Below are positions 6,914-12,591 of a stretch of DNA of 12,591 bases, piece after piece; within the stretch, counting starts at the first letter, position 1, and each line of letters opens with the position of its first letter. The DNA comes from Ruminiclostridium sp. (lineage in GTDB: Bacteria > Bacillota > Clostridia > Oscillospirales > Oscillospiraceae): the NCBI GenBank assembly GCA_021442645.1, contig JABUSR010000089.1:1-12591 (forward strand). Direction: 5' to 3'. The notes below the pieces were generated by a model. It had not been told where the DNA came from, searched no databases, and was given only the letters and a program-made list of their open reading frames with translations. A program made the translations under genes and the position numbers.

Positions 6914-7528
6914 ATGACCAAGAGCCCCATCATCATCCGGCCCGCCGTCCCGGAGGACGCGGCGGCGTTTCTGGCGATTTACAGCCACTATATCCTGCAC
7001 ACCGCCGTGACCTATGAGTACGAGGTACCCACCGAGGAGGAGTTTGCCGGCCGGATCCGCCGCGTGCTGGAGAAGTACCCCTACCTGGCGGCCGAGGTCG
7101 ATGGGAAGGTCCTGGGCTATGCCTACGCCGCTCCTTACGGCGTTCGGGCCGCTTTCGGCTGGACGGCAGAGGCCTCCATCTATGTGGACAAGTCTGCCAG
7201 AGGCATGGGCATCGGCAGGGCCCTCTACGAGACCCTGGAGGACTGCCTCCGGGCCCAGTCCGTCCGGACCCTGGCTGTCCTCATCGCCTGGCCGGAAGGG
7301 GAGGACCCCTATCTCACCACAGACAGCGTGGCCTTCCACCGGCACATGGGCTACGAGCTTGCTGGGGAGCTCCGCTACATGGGCTGTAAGTTCGGCCGCT
7401 GGTATCACCTGCTGGTCATGGAAAAATACCTGTCTCCCCACGACCCAAACCCCGCCTCCATCCGCCCCTTTTCCGATGTATCGTCCTCCATCTTCCCCTG
7501 CGGGAAAGCACGAGCCTATCAGAGATAA
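6914..7528 (+). CDS. GNAT N-acetyltransferase, phosphinothricin/methionine-sulfoximine acetyltransferase-like
   Basis: This 204-residue protein has the layout of the PAT-like branch of the GNAT superfamily: IIIRPAVPEDAAAFLAIY at the N-terminus, YPYLAAEVDGKVLGYAYAAP, the strand ASIYVDKSARGMGIGRAL with the acetyl-CoA pyrophosphate loop RGMGIG, and a C-terminal HRHMGYELAGELRYMG. Known PAT-like enzymes acetylate the amino group of phosphinothricin, methionine sulfoximine or related amino acids with acetyl-CoA; the substrate here is not known. The ATG at 6914 is chosen because GGAGGAGGG lies at 6897-6905 with an 8-base spacer. A GTG at 6869 would start inside the promoter. The last 25 or so residues go beyond the usual end of the family and look like read-through sequence. 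Confidence 0.88.
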   Translation: MTKSPIIIRPAVPEDAAAFLAIYSHYILHTAVTYEYEVPTEEEFAGRIRRVLEKYPYLAAEVDGKVLGYAYAAPYGVRAAFGWTAEASIYVDKSARGMGIGRALYETLEDCLRAQSVRTLAVLIAWPEGEDPYLTTDSVAFHRHMGYELAGELRYMGCKFGRWYHLLVMEKYLSPHDPNPASIRPFSDVSSSIFPCGKARAYQR

Positions 7529-7561
7529 AAATATACCCCTGTTTCTCTCGGGCAATAAAAC

Positions 7562-7596
7562 AAACGACCTTTTCCCCCTCGGAAAAGGTCGTTTTT
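7562..7596. terminator. Bidirectional terminator between convergent genes
   Basis: A perfect 14-bp stem (7562-7575 with 7581-7594) around the loop CCCTC. On the plus strand it ends in GTTTTT; on the minus strand it is followed by TTTGTTTTATT. It can therefore stop transcription of the acetyltransferase gene from the left and the EamA permease gene from the right. Confidence 0.85.
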
Positions 7597-7616
7597 ACAA
7601 GAAAAAACCAGCTGTT

Positions 7617-7664
7617 TTTTTGTTTTTCTACCGCGGTCATTTGACCGCGGTAGAAAAACAAAAA
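7617..7664. repeat. Perfect 23-bp inverted repeat with reversed T/A polarity
   Basis: Positions 7617-7639 pair without mismatch with 7642-7664, leaving only TT in the centre. The core is CTACCGCGGTCA / TGACCGCGGTAG. The outer parts are T-rich on the left and A-rich on the right, so in either direction the transcript ends its hairpin with A residues rather than U residues. It does not fit a classical Rho-independent terminator, unlike the hairpin at 7562-7596 next to it. It may be a dispersed palindromic element, a protein-binding site or an RNA-stabilising stem-loop. Confidence 0.8.
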
Positions 7665-7709
7665 TGGCTCCATTTCCTACTTTTCCACTGTTATCAATAT
7701 GGACTTCCG

Positions 7710-8594
7710 TCATTCCTCCCGCGCTCCGTCCTTCTGAAAATACATCTGCAGGAAGAACCCTGACAGAATCAGCACCAACCCGATCACCGAGGTGATATAC
7801 AGCGGCTCACCCAGGAAGAAATAGCACAGCAGCATGGCAATAGCCGGCGTACCGTAGGCGAAGTTTGAGATGATTGCAGCGTTGCTCCCCTGCAGTGCCA
7901 GGGCCCAGAGCAGGTAACCCAGTGCGTTGACGAAAAGTCCCAGCCACAGGACGCCAGCTACGTGTCCGGCATCCACAGCGGTGAAGCCGGTAAAAAGGCA
8001 GCAGACCAAGGCGCAGATGGCACTCAGGGTGTGGTAGAGGAACATGTTGATGAGCTGGTTGCCTCCCTGCTTCTTGTTCAGGTTGCAGAACAGACCGTAA
8101 AGTGCGGCGGCTAGTATGCAGGAGAGGTAGCCTTTCAACTGGCCGGAGGAGAAGGTGGAGGTCTGCCCGGGGCGGAACATCACCACAATAACACCGGAGA
8201 AAGAGAGGAGAAGGGCCAAAAACTTAGCCCCGGAGAAGCGCTCCTTCAGGATGATGCAGGCGAAGCACACCGTAAAGATGGGCCATAAGTAGTTGACGAT
8301 ACAGGCGATTTGGGCGTCCAGACAGGCGATGCCTTGATAGTAAAAGGCAGAGTACAGAAAGTAGCCCGTGAATCCCAACAGCCCTACCCGGAGCAAGTCC
8401 CTGGGGGTGTACTGCTTCAGTTCACCCCATTGTCCCTTGGCTAGGGTGATGGTCAGCAGGGCCAGGGCGGCAAAGATGGAGGCAAGGCAGAGGACCTCCA
8501 TGTTGGCGGTGTCAGTCAGCAGGACCTTGCACACCGGGGCGGAGGTTCCCCAGAAGAAGACGGTGATTCCGGCCATGATGTATTCTTTTTTCAT
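7710..8594 (-). CDS. EamA / drug-metabolite transporter (DMT) family permease
   Basis: This 294-residue, very hydrophobic protein has about ten predicted membrane helices, arranged as two EamA repeats (roughly residues 8-140 and 153-285). Hallmarks are FFWGTSAPVCKVLL in helix 1, IILKERFS after helix 4 and FFLGEPLY after helix 9. The family exports or imports amino acids, nucleotides and other small metabolites across the cytoplasmic membrane; the substrate cannot be read from the sequence. The ATG at 8594 is chosen because GGGAGG (complement of 8601-8606) lies 6 bases upstream; an in-frame upstream ATG at 8627 would overlap the -10 box. It is divergent from the flavin-reductase gene and convergent with the acetyltransferase gene. 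Confidence 0.92.
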   Translation of the reverse strand: MKKEYIMAGITVFFWGTSAPVCKVLLTDTANMEVLCLASIFAALALLTITLAKGQWGELKQYTPRDLLRVGLLGFTGYFLYSAFYYQGIACLDAQIACIVNYLWPIFTVCFACIILKERFSGAKFLALLLSFSGVIVVMFRPGQTSTFSSGQLKGYLSCILAAALYGLFCNLNKKQGGNQLINMFLYHTLSAICALVCCLFTGFTAVDAGHVAGVLWLGLFVNALGYLLWALALQGSNAAIISNFAYGTPAIAMLLCYFFLGEPLYITSVIGLVLILSGFFLQMYFQKDGAREE

Positions 8595-8625
8595 GTCTAA
8601 CCTCCCGGGGTATGCTCTTCCAAGC

Positions 8626-8654
8626 ATTATACCCGGATTATGAGGGAAAGGAAA
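8626..8654 (-). promoter_or_regulatory. Promoter of the EamA permease gene
   Basis: On the minus strand a perfect TATAAT (complement of 8626-8631) is preceded, at 17 bp, by TTTCCT (complement of 8649-8654), a weak -35. The start would be near 8619, giving a leader of about 25 bases. Confidence 0.6.
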
Positions 8655-8707
8655 GAGGGAGAGGGAAAAATTCCGGTCTCCTGTCGGTTTTCTTTTTGGG
8701 GGAGATG

Positions 8708-8716
8708 TGGTATCCT
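8708..8716 (+). promoter_or_regulatory. Probable extended -10 promoter of the flavin-reductase gene
   Basis: TGGTATCCT is an extended -10 (TGn plus TATCCT, four of six), placed about 34 bases before the ATG at 8750. The -35 region (TTTTCT at 8688-8693) is poor. The TGTGGTA context is the same as in the promoter at 6872-6880. Confidence 0.45.
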
Positions 8717-8749
8717 GTGAATAGAAAAATAATGCAGGAGGAGTTCCTA

Positions 8750-9310
8750 ATGAGAAAAAATTTTGGACCGAAGCCCGCTATGTACCCCATGCCTGTACTG
8801 ATCCTGGCTGCCTATGGGGCGGACGGGACGCCCAACGCTATGAACGCCGCTTGGGGCGGCATCAGTGAGGAGACGGAGATTTCCATGTGCATCAGCCCGG
8901 GGCACAAGACCACTGAGAACATTCTGGCCCGGAAGGCCTTCACAGTCAGTATGGGCACCGCTGACACCGTAGTGGCCTGCGACTATGTTGGTATCGTTTC
9001 TGGCAACGAGGTCCCCGATAAGGTGGCCTGGGCCGGGTTCCACACCTCCCGGTCTGCCTTCGTGGATGCCCCTCTTATTGACGAGCTGCCCATGGCACTG
9101 GAGTGCAGACTGGTCAGCTACGACCCTGAGACCTGCCGCCTGGTAGGGGAGATCGTCAATGTCAGTGCACAGGAGAACGTGCTCAACGCCGAGGGCTTTG
9201 TAGATCCGGCCAAGTTGCGGCCCATCACCTACGATTCCATGAATCACACCTACCTCGTCTTAGGCGAGGTTGTCGGTAACGCCTTTGCTGACGGCGCAAA
9301 GCTCCGGTAA
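8750..9310 (+). CDS. Flavin reductase family protein (FMN-binding split barrel)
   Basis: This 186-residue protein resembles flavoredoxin and other flavin-reductase-like FMN proteins of anaerobes. Visible elements are the N-terminal MYPMPVLILAAYGADGTPNAM strand pair, MNAAWGGISEE, HKTTENILARKAFTVSM (flavin-contacting region) and DYVGIVSGNEVPDK. The central LVGEIVNVSAQENVL strand and a C-terminal HTYLVLGEVVG complete the barrel. Members bind FMN and reduce flavins or pass electrons to partner proteins; the partner is not evident. The ATG at 8750 follows AGGAGG (8736-8741); the open frame further upstream is noncoding leader. No clear terminator follows, so some read-through into the methyltransferase gene 155 bases downstream is possible. 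Confidence 0.9.
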   Translation: MRKNFGPKPAMYPMPVLILAAYGADGTPNAMNAAWGGISEETEISMCISPGHKTTENILARKAFTVSMGTADTVVACDYVGIVSGNEVPDKVAWAGFHTSRSAFVDAPLIDELPMALECRLVSYDPETCRLVGEIVNVSAQENVLNAEGFVDPAKLRPITYDSMNHTYLVLGEVVGNAFADGAKLR

Positions 9311-9375
9311 GAAGAGGGGACCTCTGATCACTCCCTAAATGCCCCGATGTAGGCCCTGCTTGCCCTCGGGTACCC

Positions 9376-9445
9376 CCTCTTAAACACCGCCTGATGGCAC
9401 CTCTTTGAATATCCCCATAAACACTGGCTGACGCCCTCTTTGAAT
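9376..9445 (+). repeat. Degenerate direct repeat in the intergenic region
   Basis: The string CTCTTTGAAT occurs at 9401-9410 and again at 9436-9445. The preceding AAACACCG (9382-9389) and CTGATGGC (9391-9398) recur as AAACACTG (9419-9426) and CTGACGCC (9428-9435), so a unit of roughly 35-37 bases appears about twice with small changes. The rest of the 155-base gap (9311-9465) holds no gene I can support. Confidence 0.45.
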
Positions 9446-9465
9446 GCCTACGGAAGGAGACCGCT

Positions 9466-10293
9466 ATGCCCAATATAATTGAGATCCACGACTTTTCCGA
9501 CCCCGCCCTGGATGTATTTGCCCGCCTGACCGAGGCCCAACTCCGGAACCGCTTAGAGCCGGAGAAGGGGATATTCATTGCCGAGAGTCCCAAAGTAATC
9601 CACCGTGCCCTGGACGCCGGATATGAGCCGGTGTCCTTCCTCATGGAACGAAAACATATTGAGGGTCAGGCAGCGGATTTGATTGCCCGCTGCGGTGACA
9701 CCCCGGTTTACACTGCTTGTAAACGCTTGTTAGCAAGCATCACCGGGTACGAACTTACCCGGGGAATTCTCTGCGCCATGCGCCGTCCCAGGTTACCTTC
9801 CGTGGAAGAAATATGTGCCGGTGTTCACCGGGTGGCAGTGCTGGAAGGTATCGTGGATCCCACCAACATCGGGGCCATCTTCCGGTCGGCTGCCGCCCTG
9901 CATATGGACGCTGTGCTGGTCACCCCCACCTGCTGTGATCCGTTATATCGCCGGGCTGCCCGGGTGAGCATGGGGACTGTGTTCCAGGTTCCCTGGACCC
10001 GGATAGGAGAGAATCACACTCAGTGGCCCCAGCCTGGAGTGTCCCGCCTGCAGAAGCTGGGATTCAAAACCGCTGCCATGGCACTCAGTGACCGATCGGT
10101 GAGTATTGACGACCCGAAGCTTATGGGGGAGGGGCGGCTTGCCATCGTTTTGGGCACCGAGGGGGACGGGTTGGCCATGGCCACTATCGCCCAGTGCGAC
10201 TATACGGTGAAGATCCCTATGTCCCACGGGGTGGATTCGCTGAATGTGGCTGCGGCATCCGCCGTGGCCTTCTGGCAGCTTCGGTACCGATAA
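9466..10293 (+). CDS. SpoU/TrmH-family RNA 2'-O-ribose methyltransferase
   Basis: This 275-residue protein shows the three SPOUT motifs in order: LEGIVDPTNIGAIFRSA (about 126-142) with Asn134 and Arg140, LAIVLGTEGDGL (225-236) with Glu232, and IPMSHGVDSLNVAAASA (250-266) with Asn260. These form the knotted S-adenosylmethionine site. The N-terminal part (about 20-100), with NRLEPEKGIFIAESPKVI, matches the RNA-binding domain of RlmB/TrmH-like enzymes. It would methylate a ribose 2'-OH in rRNA or tRNA; the target nucleotide is not predictable. The ATG has AAGGAG at 9454-9459 with a 6-base spacer. It is convergent with the tRNA-Pro gene, and no clear terminator of its own is visible. Confidence 0.92.
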   Translation: MPNIIEIHDFSDPALDVFARLTEAQLRNRLEPEKGIFIAESPKVIHRALDAGYEPVSFLMERKHIEGQAADLIARCGDTPVYTACKRLLASITGYELTRGILCAMRRPRLPSVEEICAGVHRVAVLEGIVDPTNIGAIFRSAAALHMDAVLVTPTCCDPLYRRAARVSMGTVFQVPWTRIGENHTQWPQPGVSRLQKLGFKTAAMALSDRSVSIDDPKLMGEGRLAIVLGTEGDGLAMATIAQCDYTVKIPMSHGVDSLNVAAASAVAFWQLRYR

Positions 10294-10485
10294 AAACAAC
10301 AGCTATATTTCCGCACTTTCTGTTAATTACTGCCGGAGCACAATGTGTCTGGTCGTAGTTCCTGCTTTTTTTGATAGGATATAGAGTCCTATTCGTCACT
10401 GATGTTCTCTATGTCGATGTGTGGCAGGAGTCAGGCGCCGGAGACAGGGATGCACGGAGTGCGATGGAGGAACAGTGAAACGGAC
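10294..10485. other. Intergenic stretch without a recognisable gene
   Basis: About 190 bases between the methyltransferase stop and the tRNA-Pro terminator. It holds only a small hairpin (ATAGGA at 10374-10379 with TCCTAT at 10387-10392), preceded rather than followed by a T run on the plus strand. I see no open frame with a ribosome binding site and no RNA family that I recognise. Confidence 0.4.
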
Positions 10486-10521
10486 AAAAAACGCCGCTGA
10501 AGTTACAGACTTCAGCGGCGT
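10486..10521 (-). terminator. Rho-independent terminator of tRNA-Pro
   Basis: A perfect 13-bp stem (10491-10503 with 10509-10521, loop TACAG). On the minus strand it is followed by a run of T residues (complement of the A run 10486-10491). It starts only two bases after the CCA end of the tRNA. In the plus direction no T tract follows, so it should act only on the tRNA transcript. Confidence 0.9.
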
Positions 10522-10523
10522 AA

Positions 10524-10599
10524 TGGTCCGAGTGGGGCGACTCGAACGCCCGGTCTCTTGAACCCAAATCAAGCGCGATACCACCTTCGCTACACCCGG
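10524..10599 (-). tRNA. tRNA-Pro with anticodon TGG
   Basis: On the minus strand the 76 bases fold as a complete cloverleaf. The acceptor stem is CCGGGTG with CACTCGG (one G-T pair). The D stem is GCGA/TCGC with GG in the loop. The anticodon stem is CTTGA/TCAAG around TTTGGGT, giving TGG at positions 34-36 (complement of 10564-10566). The variable loop has five bases, and the T stem is GGGCG/CGCCC around TTCGAGT. The discriminator is A and the CCA end is encoded (complement of 10524-10526). It reads proline CCA codons and, by wobble, probably others of the CCN box. It is a single-gene transcript with its own promoter and terminator. Confidence 0.97.
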
Positions 10600-10614
10600 A
10601 TACGGACCGGGTCT

Positions 10615-10643
10615 ATTATAAAGGAAGGAAAAGAGAAAAGCAA
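10615..10643 (-). promoter_or_regulatory. Promoter of tRNA-Pro
   Basis: On the minus strand TATAAT (complement of 10615-10620) lies 17 bp after TTGCTT (complement of 10638-10643). The start would be about 8-10 bases before the mature tRNA 5' end. Confidence 0.72.
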
Positions 10644-10656
10644 GGGAGAAAGAGAA

Positions 10657-10685
10657 TTGACCTGAGAAAATTTCCATGGTAAACT
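10657..10685 (+). promoter_or_regulatory. Promoter of the transketolase gene pair
   Basis: TTGACC at 10657-10662, a 17-bp spacer, then TAAACT at 10680-10685 with an upstream TGG (10677-10679) that makes it an extended -10. TATACT at 10685-10690 is an alternative -10, but its spacer would be 22 bp. The promoter is back to back with that of tRNA-Pro. Confidence 0.6.
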
Positions 10686-10731
10686 ATACTCGCTTATGTG
10701 CATTTACGATCCGATTTGAGGAGGCAACGAT

Positions 10732-11574
10732 ATGAAAACAGATTTGCATACTCTGGAGGTCGTCGCAGCCAAGGGGCGGCTTCTGGGGCTGGACATGGTA
10801 TATAACTGTGCGTCCGGCCATCTGGGCGGATCTTTCTCTGCCCTGGATATCCTCACCATCCTATATTTTGATGTGATGAACGTGGACGCCAAGAACCCTG
10901 CTGATCCCGAGCGGGACCGCTTTGTTCTCTCAAAGGGACACTGCACGCCGGCACTGTACCCAATCCTGGCTCAGAAGGGTTTCTTCCCTGAGGAGGATCT
11001 GAAACTCTTCCGGAGTATTGACGGTCATATGTCCGGCCATGCGGAGATGCGCCATGTGAAGGGTGTGGATATGTCTACCGGTTCCCTGGGTCAGGGCATT
11101 TCTGCCGCTGTGGGTATGGCCCTGGCTGGCAAGATGGACAAGAAGGCCTACCGGATCTATTCCGTCATGGGCGACGGCGAGATTGAGGAGGGCCAGGTAT
11201 GGGAGGCTTTTATGAGTGCCGCCAAGTATGGGCTGGATAATCTCTGTGCCGTCATCGATGTGAATGGGCTCCAGATTGATGGCAAGACTACCGATGTGAT
11301 GCCCACGGAGCCCTTGGACAAGAAGATGGAGGCCTTTGGCTGGAATGTCATCAAGGCTGACGGCCACGATTTTGAGGCTCTTTCTGTTGCATTCTCCCAA
11401 GCGAAGACTAATGTCGGGGCTCCCACCGTGATTCTGGCAAAGACAGTAAAGGGCAAAGGTGTCTCCTTCATGGAAAACGACGCTGGATGGCACGGAAAGG
11501 CTCCCAATGCAGAGCAATATGAAAAAGCCCGGGCTGAGTTGGTGGCTGCCCTGGAAGAGAAGGAGGGCATGTAA
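10732..11574 (+). CDS. Transketolase, N-terminal (thiamine diphosphate-binding) subunit
   Basis: This 280-residue protein corresponds to the first third to half of a full-length transketolase. Visible elements are SGHLGGSFS (28-36), the conserved LSKGH (66-70), GHMSGHAE, DMSTGSLGQGIS, and the TPP/metal motif GDGEIEEGQVWEA starting at 147 with the partner Asn in VIDVNGLQ. It ends after the Pyr/PP linker, where the second subunit takes over. With that subunit it transfers two-carbon units between sugar phosphates (xylulose-5-P, ribose-5-P, erythrose-4-P) in the non-oxidative pentose phosphate pathway. The ATG follows GAGGAGG (10718-10724) by 7 bases. The split form is common in Firmicutes and archaea and is not a broken gene. 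Confidence 0.95.
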   Translation: MKTDLHTLEVVAAKGRLLGLDMVYNCASGHLGGSFSALDILTILYFDVMNVDAKNPADPERDRFVLSKGHCTPALYPILAQKGFFPEEDLKLFRSIDGHMSGHAEMRHVKGVDMSTGSLGQGISAAVGMALAGKMDKKAYRIYSVMGDGEIEEGQVWEAFMSAAKYGLDNLCAVIDVNGLQIDGKTTDVMPTEPLDKKMEAFGWNVIKADGHDFEALSVAFSQAKTNVGAPTVILAKTVKGKGVSFMENDAGWHGKAPNAEQYEKARAELVAALEEKEGM

Positions 11575-11575
11575 G

Positions 11576-12535
11576 ATGGCTGAAAAAATCGCAACGCGTG
11601 CCGCTTATGGTAAGGCGCTGGTGGAACTGGCTGACCAGGAGCCCAATCTGGTGGTTCTGGATGCTGACCTGTCCGGATCTACTATGACCAAGGACTTCGG
11701 GAAGTCCTATCCCGACCGTTTCTTCAACATGGGCATTGCCGAAGCCAACATGGTGGGCGTTGCCGCTGGACTGGCGGCCTCTGGTAAGAAGCCCTTTGTG
11801 AACTCTTTCGCTATGTTCTCCGCTGGACGTGCCTGGGAGCAGGTGCGGAACAGTGTGGCCTATCCCGGCCTGAATGTGAAGGTGATTGGTTCTCATGGCG
11901 GTTTGTCCGTGGGGGAGGACGGCGCCACCCATCAGTGCATTGAGGACCTGGCCATCATGAGGACCATCCCCAACATGACCGTCCTGTGCCCCTGCGACGG
12001 CAATGAGATGCGGGAGGCTGTGAAAGCTCTGGTGGCCTATGACGGCCCCGCCTATATGCGCCTGGGCCGCCTGGCGGTGGATACTGTTACCGATACGCTG
12101 GAGGGTTACAAGTTTGAATTGGGCAAGGGCGCCCTCGTCCGGGACGGAGCGGACGTTACCGTAGTAGCCGTGGGTATGAATGTACAGATGGCACTCAAGG
12201 CCGCCGAGCTTCTGGAGGCGGAGGATATCTCCGTCCGGGTCATTGATATGCATACCATCAAGCCTTTGGATGAGGAAATCATCCTGGCCGCAGCCCGAGA
12301 GACCGGCTGCATCGTTACCTCTGAGGAGGGGAATATCGTGGGCGGCTTGGGCAGCGCTGTATCTGAGTATCTTTCTTCAGTCTGCCCCGTGCCTGTAATT
12401 CGTCACGGTGTTGAGGATGAGTTCGGCCGTTCCGGTGCTGCGCAGAAAGTGCTTGAGGCCTATGGTATAACTTCTGAAGGCATTGCGGAGAAGGTCCGCG
12501 AAGCCCTGATTATCAAAAATGCGCTATCCCTGTGA
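11576..12535 (+). CDS. Transketolase, C-terminal (pyrimidine-binding) subunit
   Basis: This 319-residue protein has the transketolase pyrimidine domain with RFFNMGIAEANMVGVAAG (catalytic Glu56) and the SHGGLSVGEDGATHQCIEDLA loop. A C-terminal transketolase domain (about 190-310) follows, with VRVIDMHTIKPLDEE and a conserved EEGNIVGGLGSAVSE. It must pair with the N-terminal subunit to form the active site. It begins one base after the stop of that gene, with AGGAGGG at 11561-11567, so the two are translated from one mRNA in equal amounts. The open frame extends upstream over the first gene, but the ATG at 11576 is the only start that matches family length and has a ribosome binding site. DXP synthase is excluded because the two-gene layout and length fit transketolase. 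Confidence 0.95.
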   Translation: MAEKIATRAAYGKALVELADQEPNLVVLDADLSGSTMTKDFGKSYPDRFFNMGIAEANMVGVAAGLAASGKKPFVNSFAMFSAGRAWEQVRNSVAYPGLNVKVIGSHGGLSVGEDGATHQCIEDLAIMRTIPNMTVLCPCDGNEMREAVKALVAYDGPAYMRLGRLAVDTVTDTLEGYKFELGKGALVRDGADVTVVAVGMNVQMALKAAELLEAEDISVRVIDMHTIKPLDEEIILAAARETGCIVTSEEGNIVGGLGSAVSEYLSSVCPVPVIRHGVEDEFGRSGAAQKVLEAYGITSEGIAEKVREALIIKNALSL

Positions 12536-12573
12536 AGGAAAATGAATCTGTTGCTTCTGTGTATTTTCAGAGC

Positions 12574-12591
12574 GCCGTGAAATTTCACGGC
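12574..12591 (+). terminator. Probable terminator of the transketolase pair, cut by the window edge
   Basis: GCCGTGAAATTTCACGGC is a perfect 18-nt palindrome starting 39 bases after the stop, and the sequence ends at its last base. A T run would be expected just outside the window. Confidence 0.55.

Noticed and set aside
5293..6936. 547-codon open frame antisense to the GltD-like gene
   Set aside because: Crosses the operon terminator and the next promoter and has no family motif; a shadow of the sense gene.
7602..7621. A-run, CAGCTG, T-run as another terminator
   Set aside because: The CAGCTG core is a bare palindrome with no room for a loop, so a stable stem is unlikely.
9313..9325. Hairpin AGAGG-GGA-CCTCT after the flavin-reductase gene as a terminator
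   Set aside because: Only 5 bp and no T run follows.
10374..10392. Small hairpin in the gap before tRNA-Pro as the methyltransferase terminator
   Set aside because: The 6-bp stem is AT-rich and its T run is on the 5' side, so it does not fit a terminator for the plus-strand gene.
10732..12535. Two transketolase genes as a frameshifted single gene
   Set aside because: Each has its own ribosome binding site, start and stop, and the split point falls between the TPP and pyrimidine domains, as in known two-subunit transketolases.

Overview
This window looks like chromosomal DNA from an anaerobic, fermentative Firmicute. The best guess is a gut clostridium of the Oscillospiraceae (Flavonifractor / Intestinimonas / Lawsonibacter / Oscillibacter-like), at moderate confidence. 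The reasons are a one-polypeptide pyruvate:ferredoxin oxidoreductase of clostridial length, RnfB-type ferredoxin sequence, a transketolase split into two genes, strong AGGAGG ribosome binding sites throughout, and a GC-rich coding style with SigA-like (often extended -10) promoters.

Layout. (1) 1-357: the 3' end of a toxin-antitoxin pair, with the last 12 codons of a RelB/DinJ-like antitoxin and a complete RelE/ParE-family toxin. A hairpin terminator follows at 448-477. (2) 478-776: a long leader with a 16-nt palindrome (607-622) and a near-consensus promoter (707-735). (3) 789-6795: the centrepiece, a tightly coupled three-gene operon with two ATGA overlaps. It encodes a soluble eight-cluster polyferredoxin built from two tandem RnfB-like modules, a pyruvate:ferredoxin oxidoreductase, and a GltD/NfnB-like NADPH flavoprotein. 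It ends at a strong hairpin terminator (6826-6854). (4) 6914-7528: a PAT-like GNAT acetyltransferase, convergent with an EamA/DMT permease on the minus strand (7710-8594). The two are separated by a bidirectional terminator and by a perfect 23-bp inverted repeat whose T/A flanks have the wrong polarity for a terminator. (5) 8750-9310 and 9466-10293: a flavin-reductase-like FMN protein and a SpoU/TrmH rRNA methyltransferase. (6) 10524-10599: tRNA-Pro(TGG) on the minus strand with its own promoter and terminator, divergent from (7) 10732-12535, the N- and C-terminal subunits of a split transketolase. A palindrome at the right edge is probably their terminator.

How the genes work together. PFOR oxidises pyruvate to acetyl-CoA and CO2 and releases low-potential electrons. 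The flanking proteins carry many iron-sulfur clusters (up to eight in the polyferredoxin) and an FAD/NADPH site in the GltD-like protein, so the operon could be a dedicated pyruvate-to-NADPH (or reverse) electron conduit. The transketolase pair belongs to the non-oxidative pentose phosphate pathway and has its own promoter. The other genes are housekeeping or accessory functions with no visible link to the operon.

The most noteworthy observation is the polyferredoxin. All sixteen cluster cysteines of its first half recur in the second half at exactly 171 residues. The protein is fused by translational coupling to PFOR and to a GltD/NfnB-type subunit that lacks its usual partner in this window.
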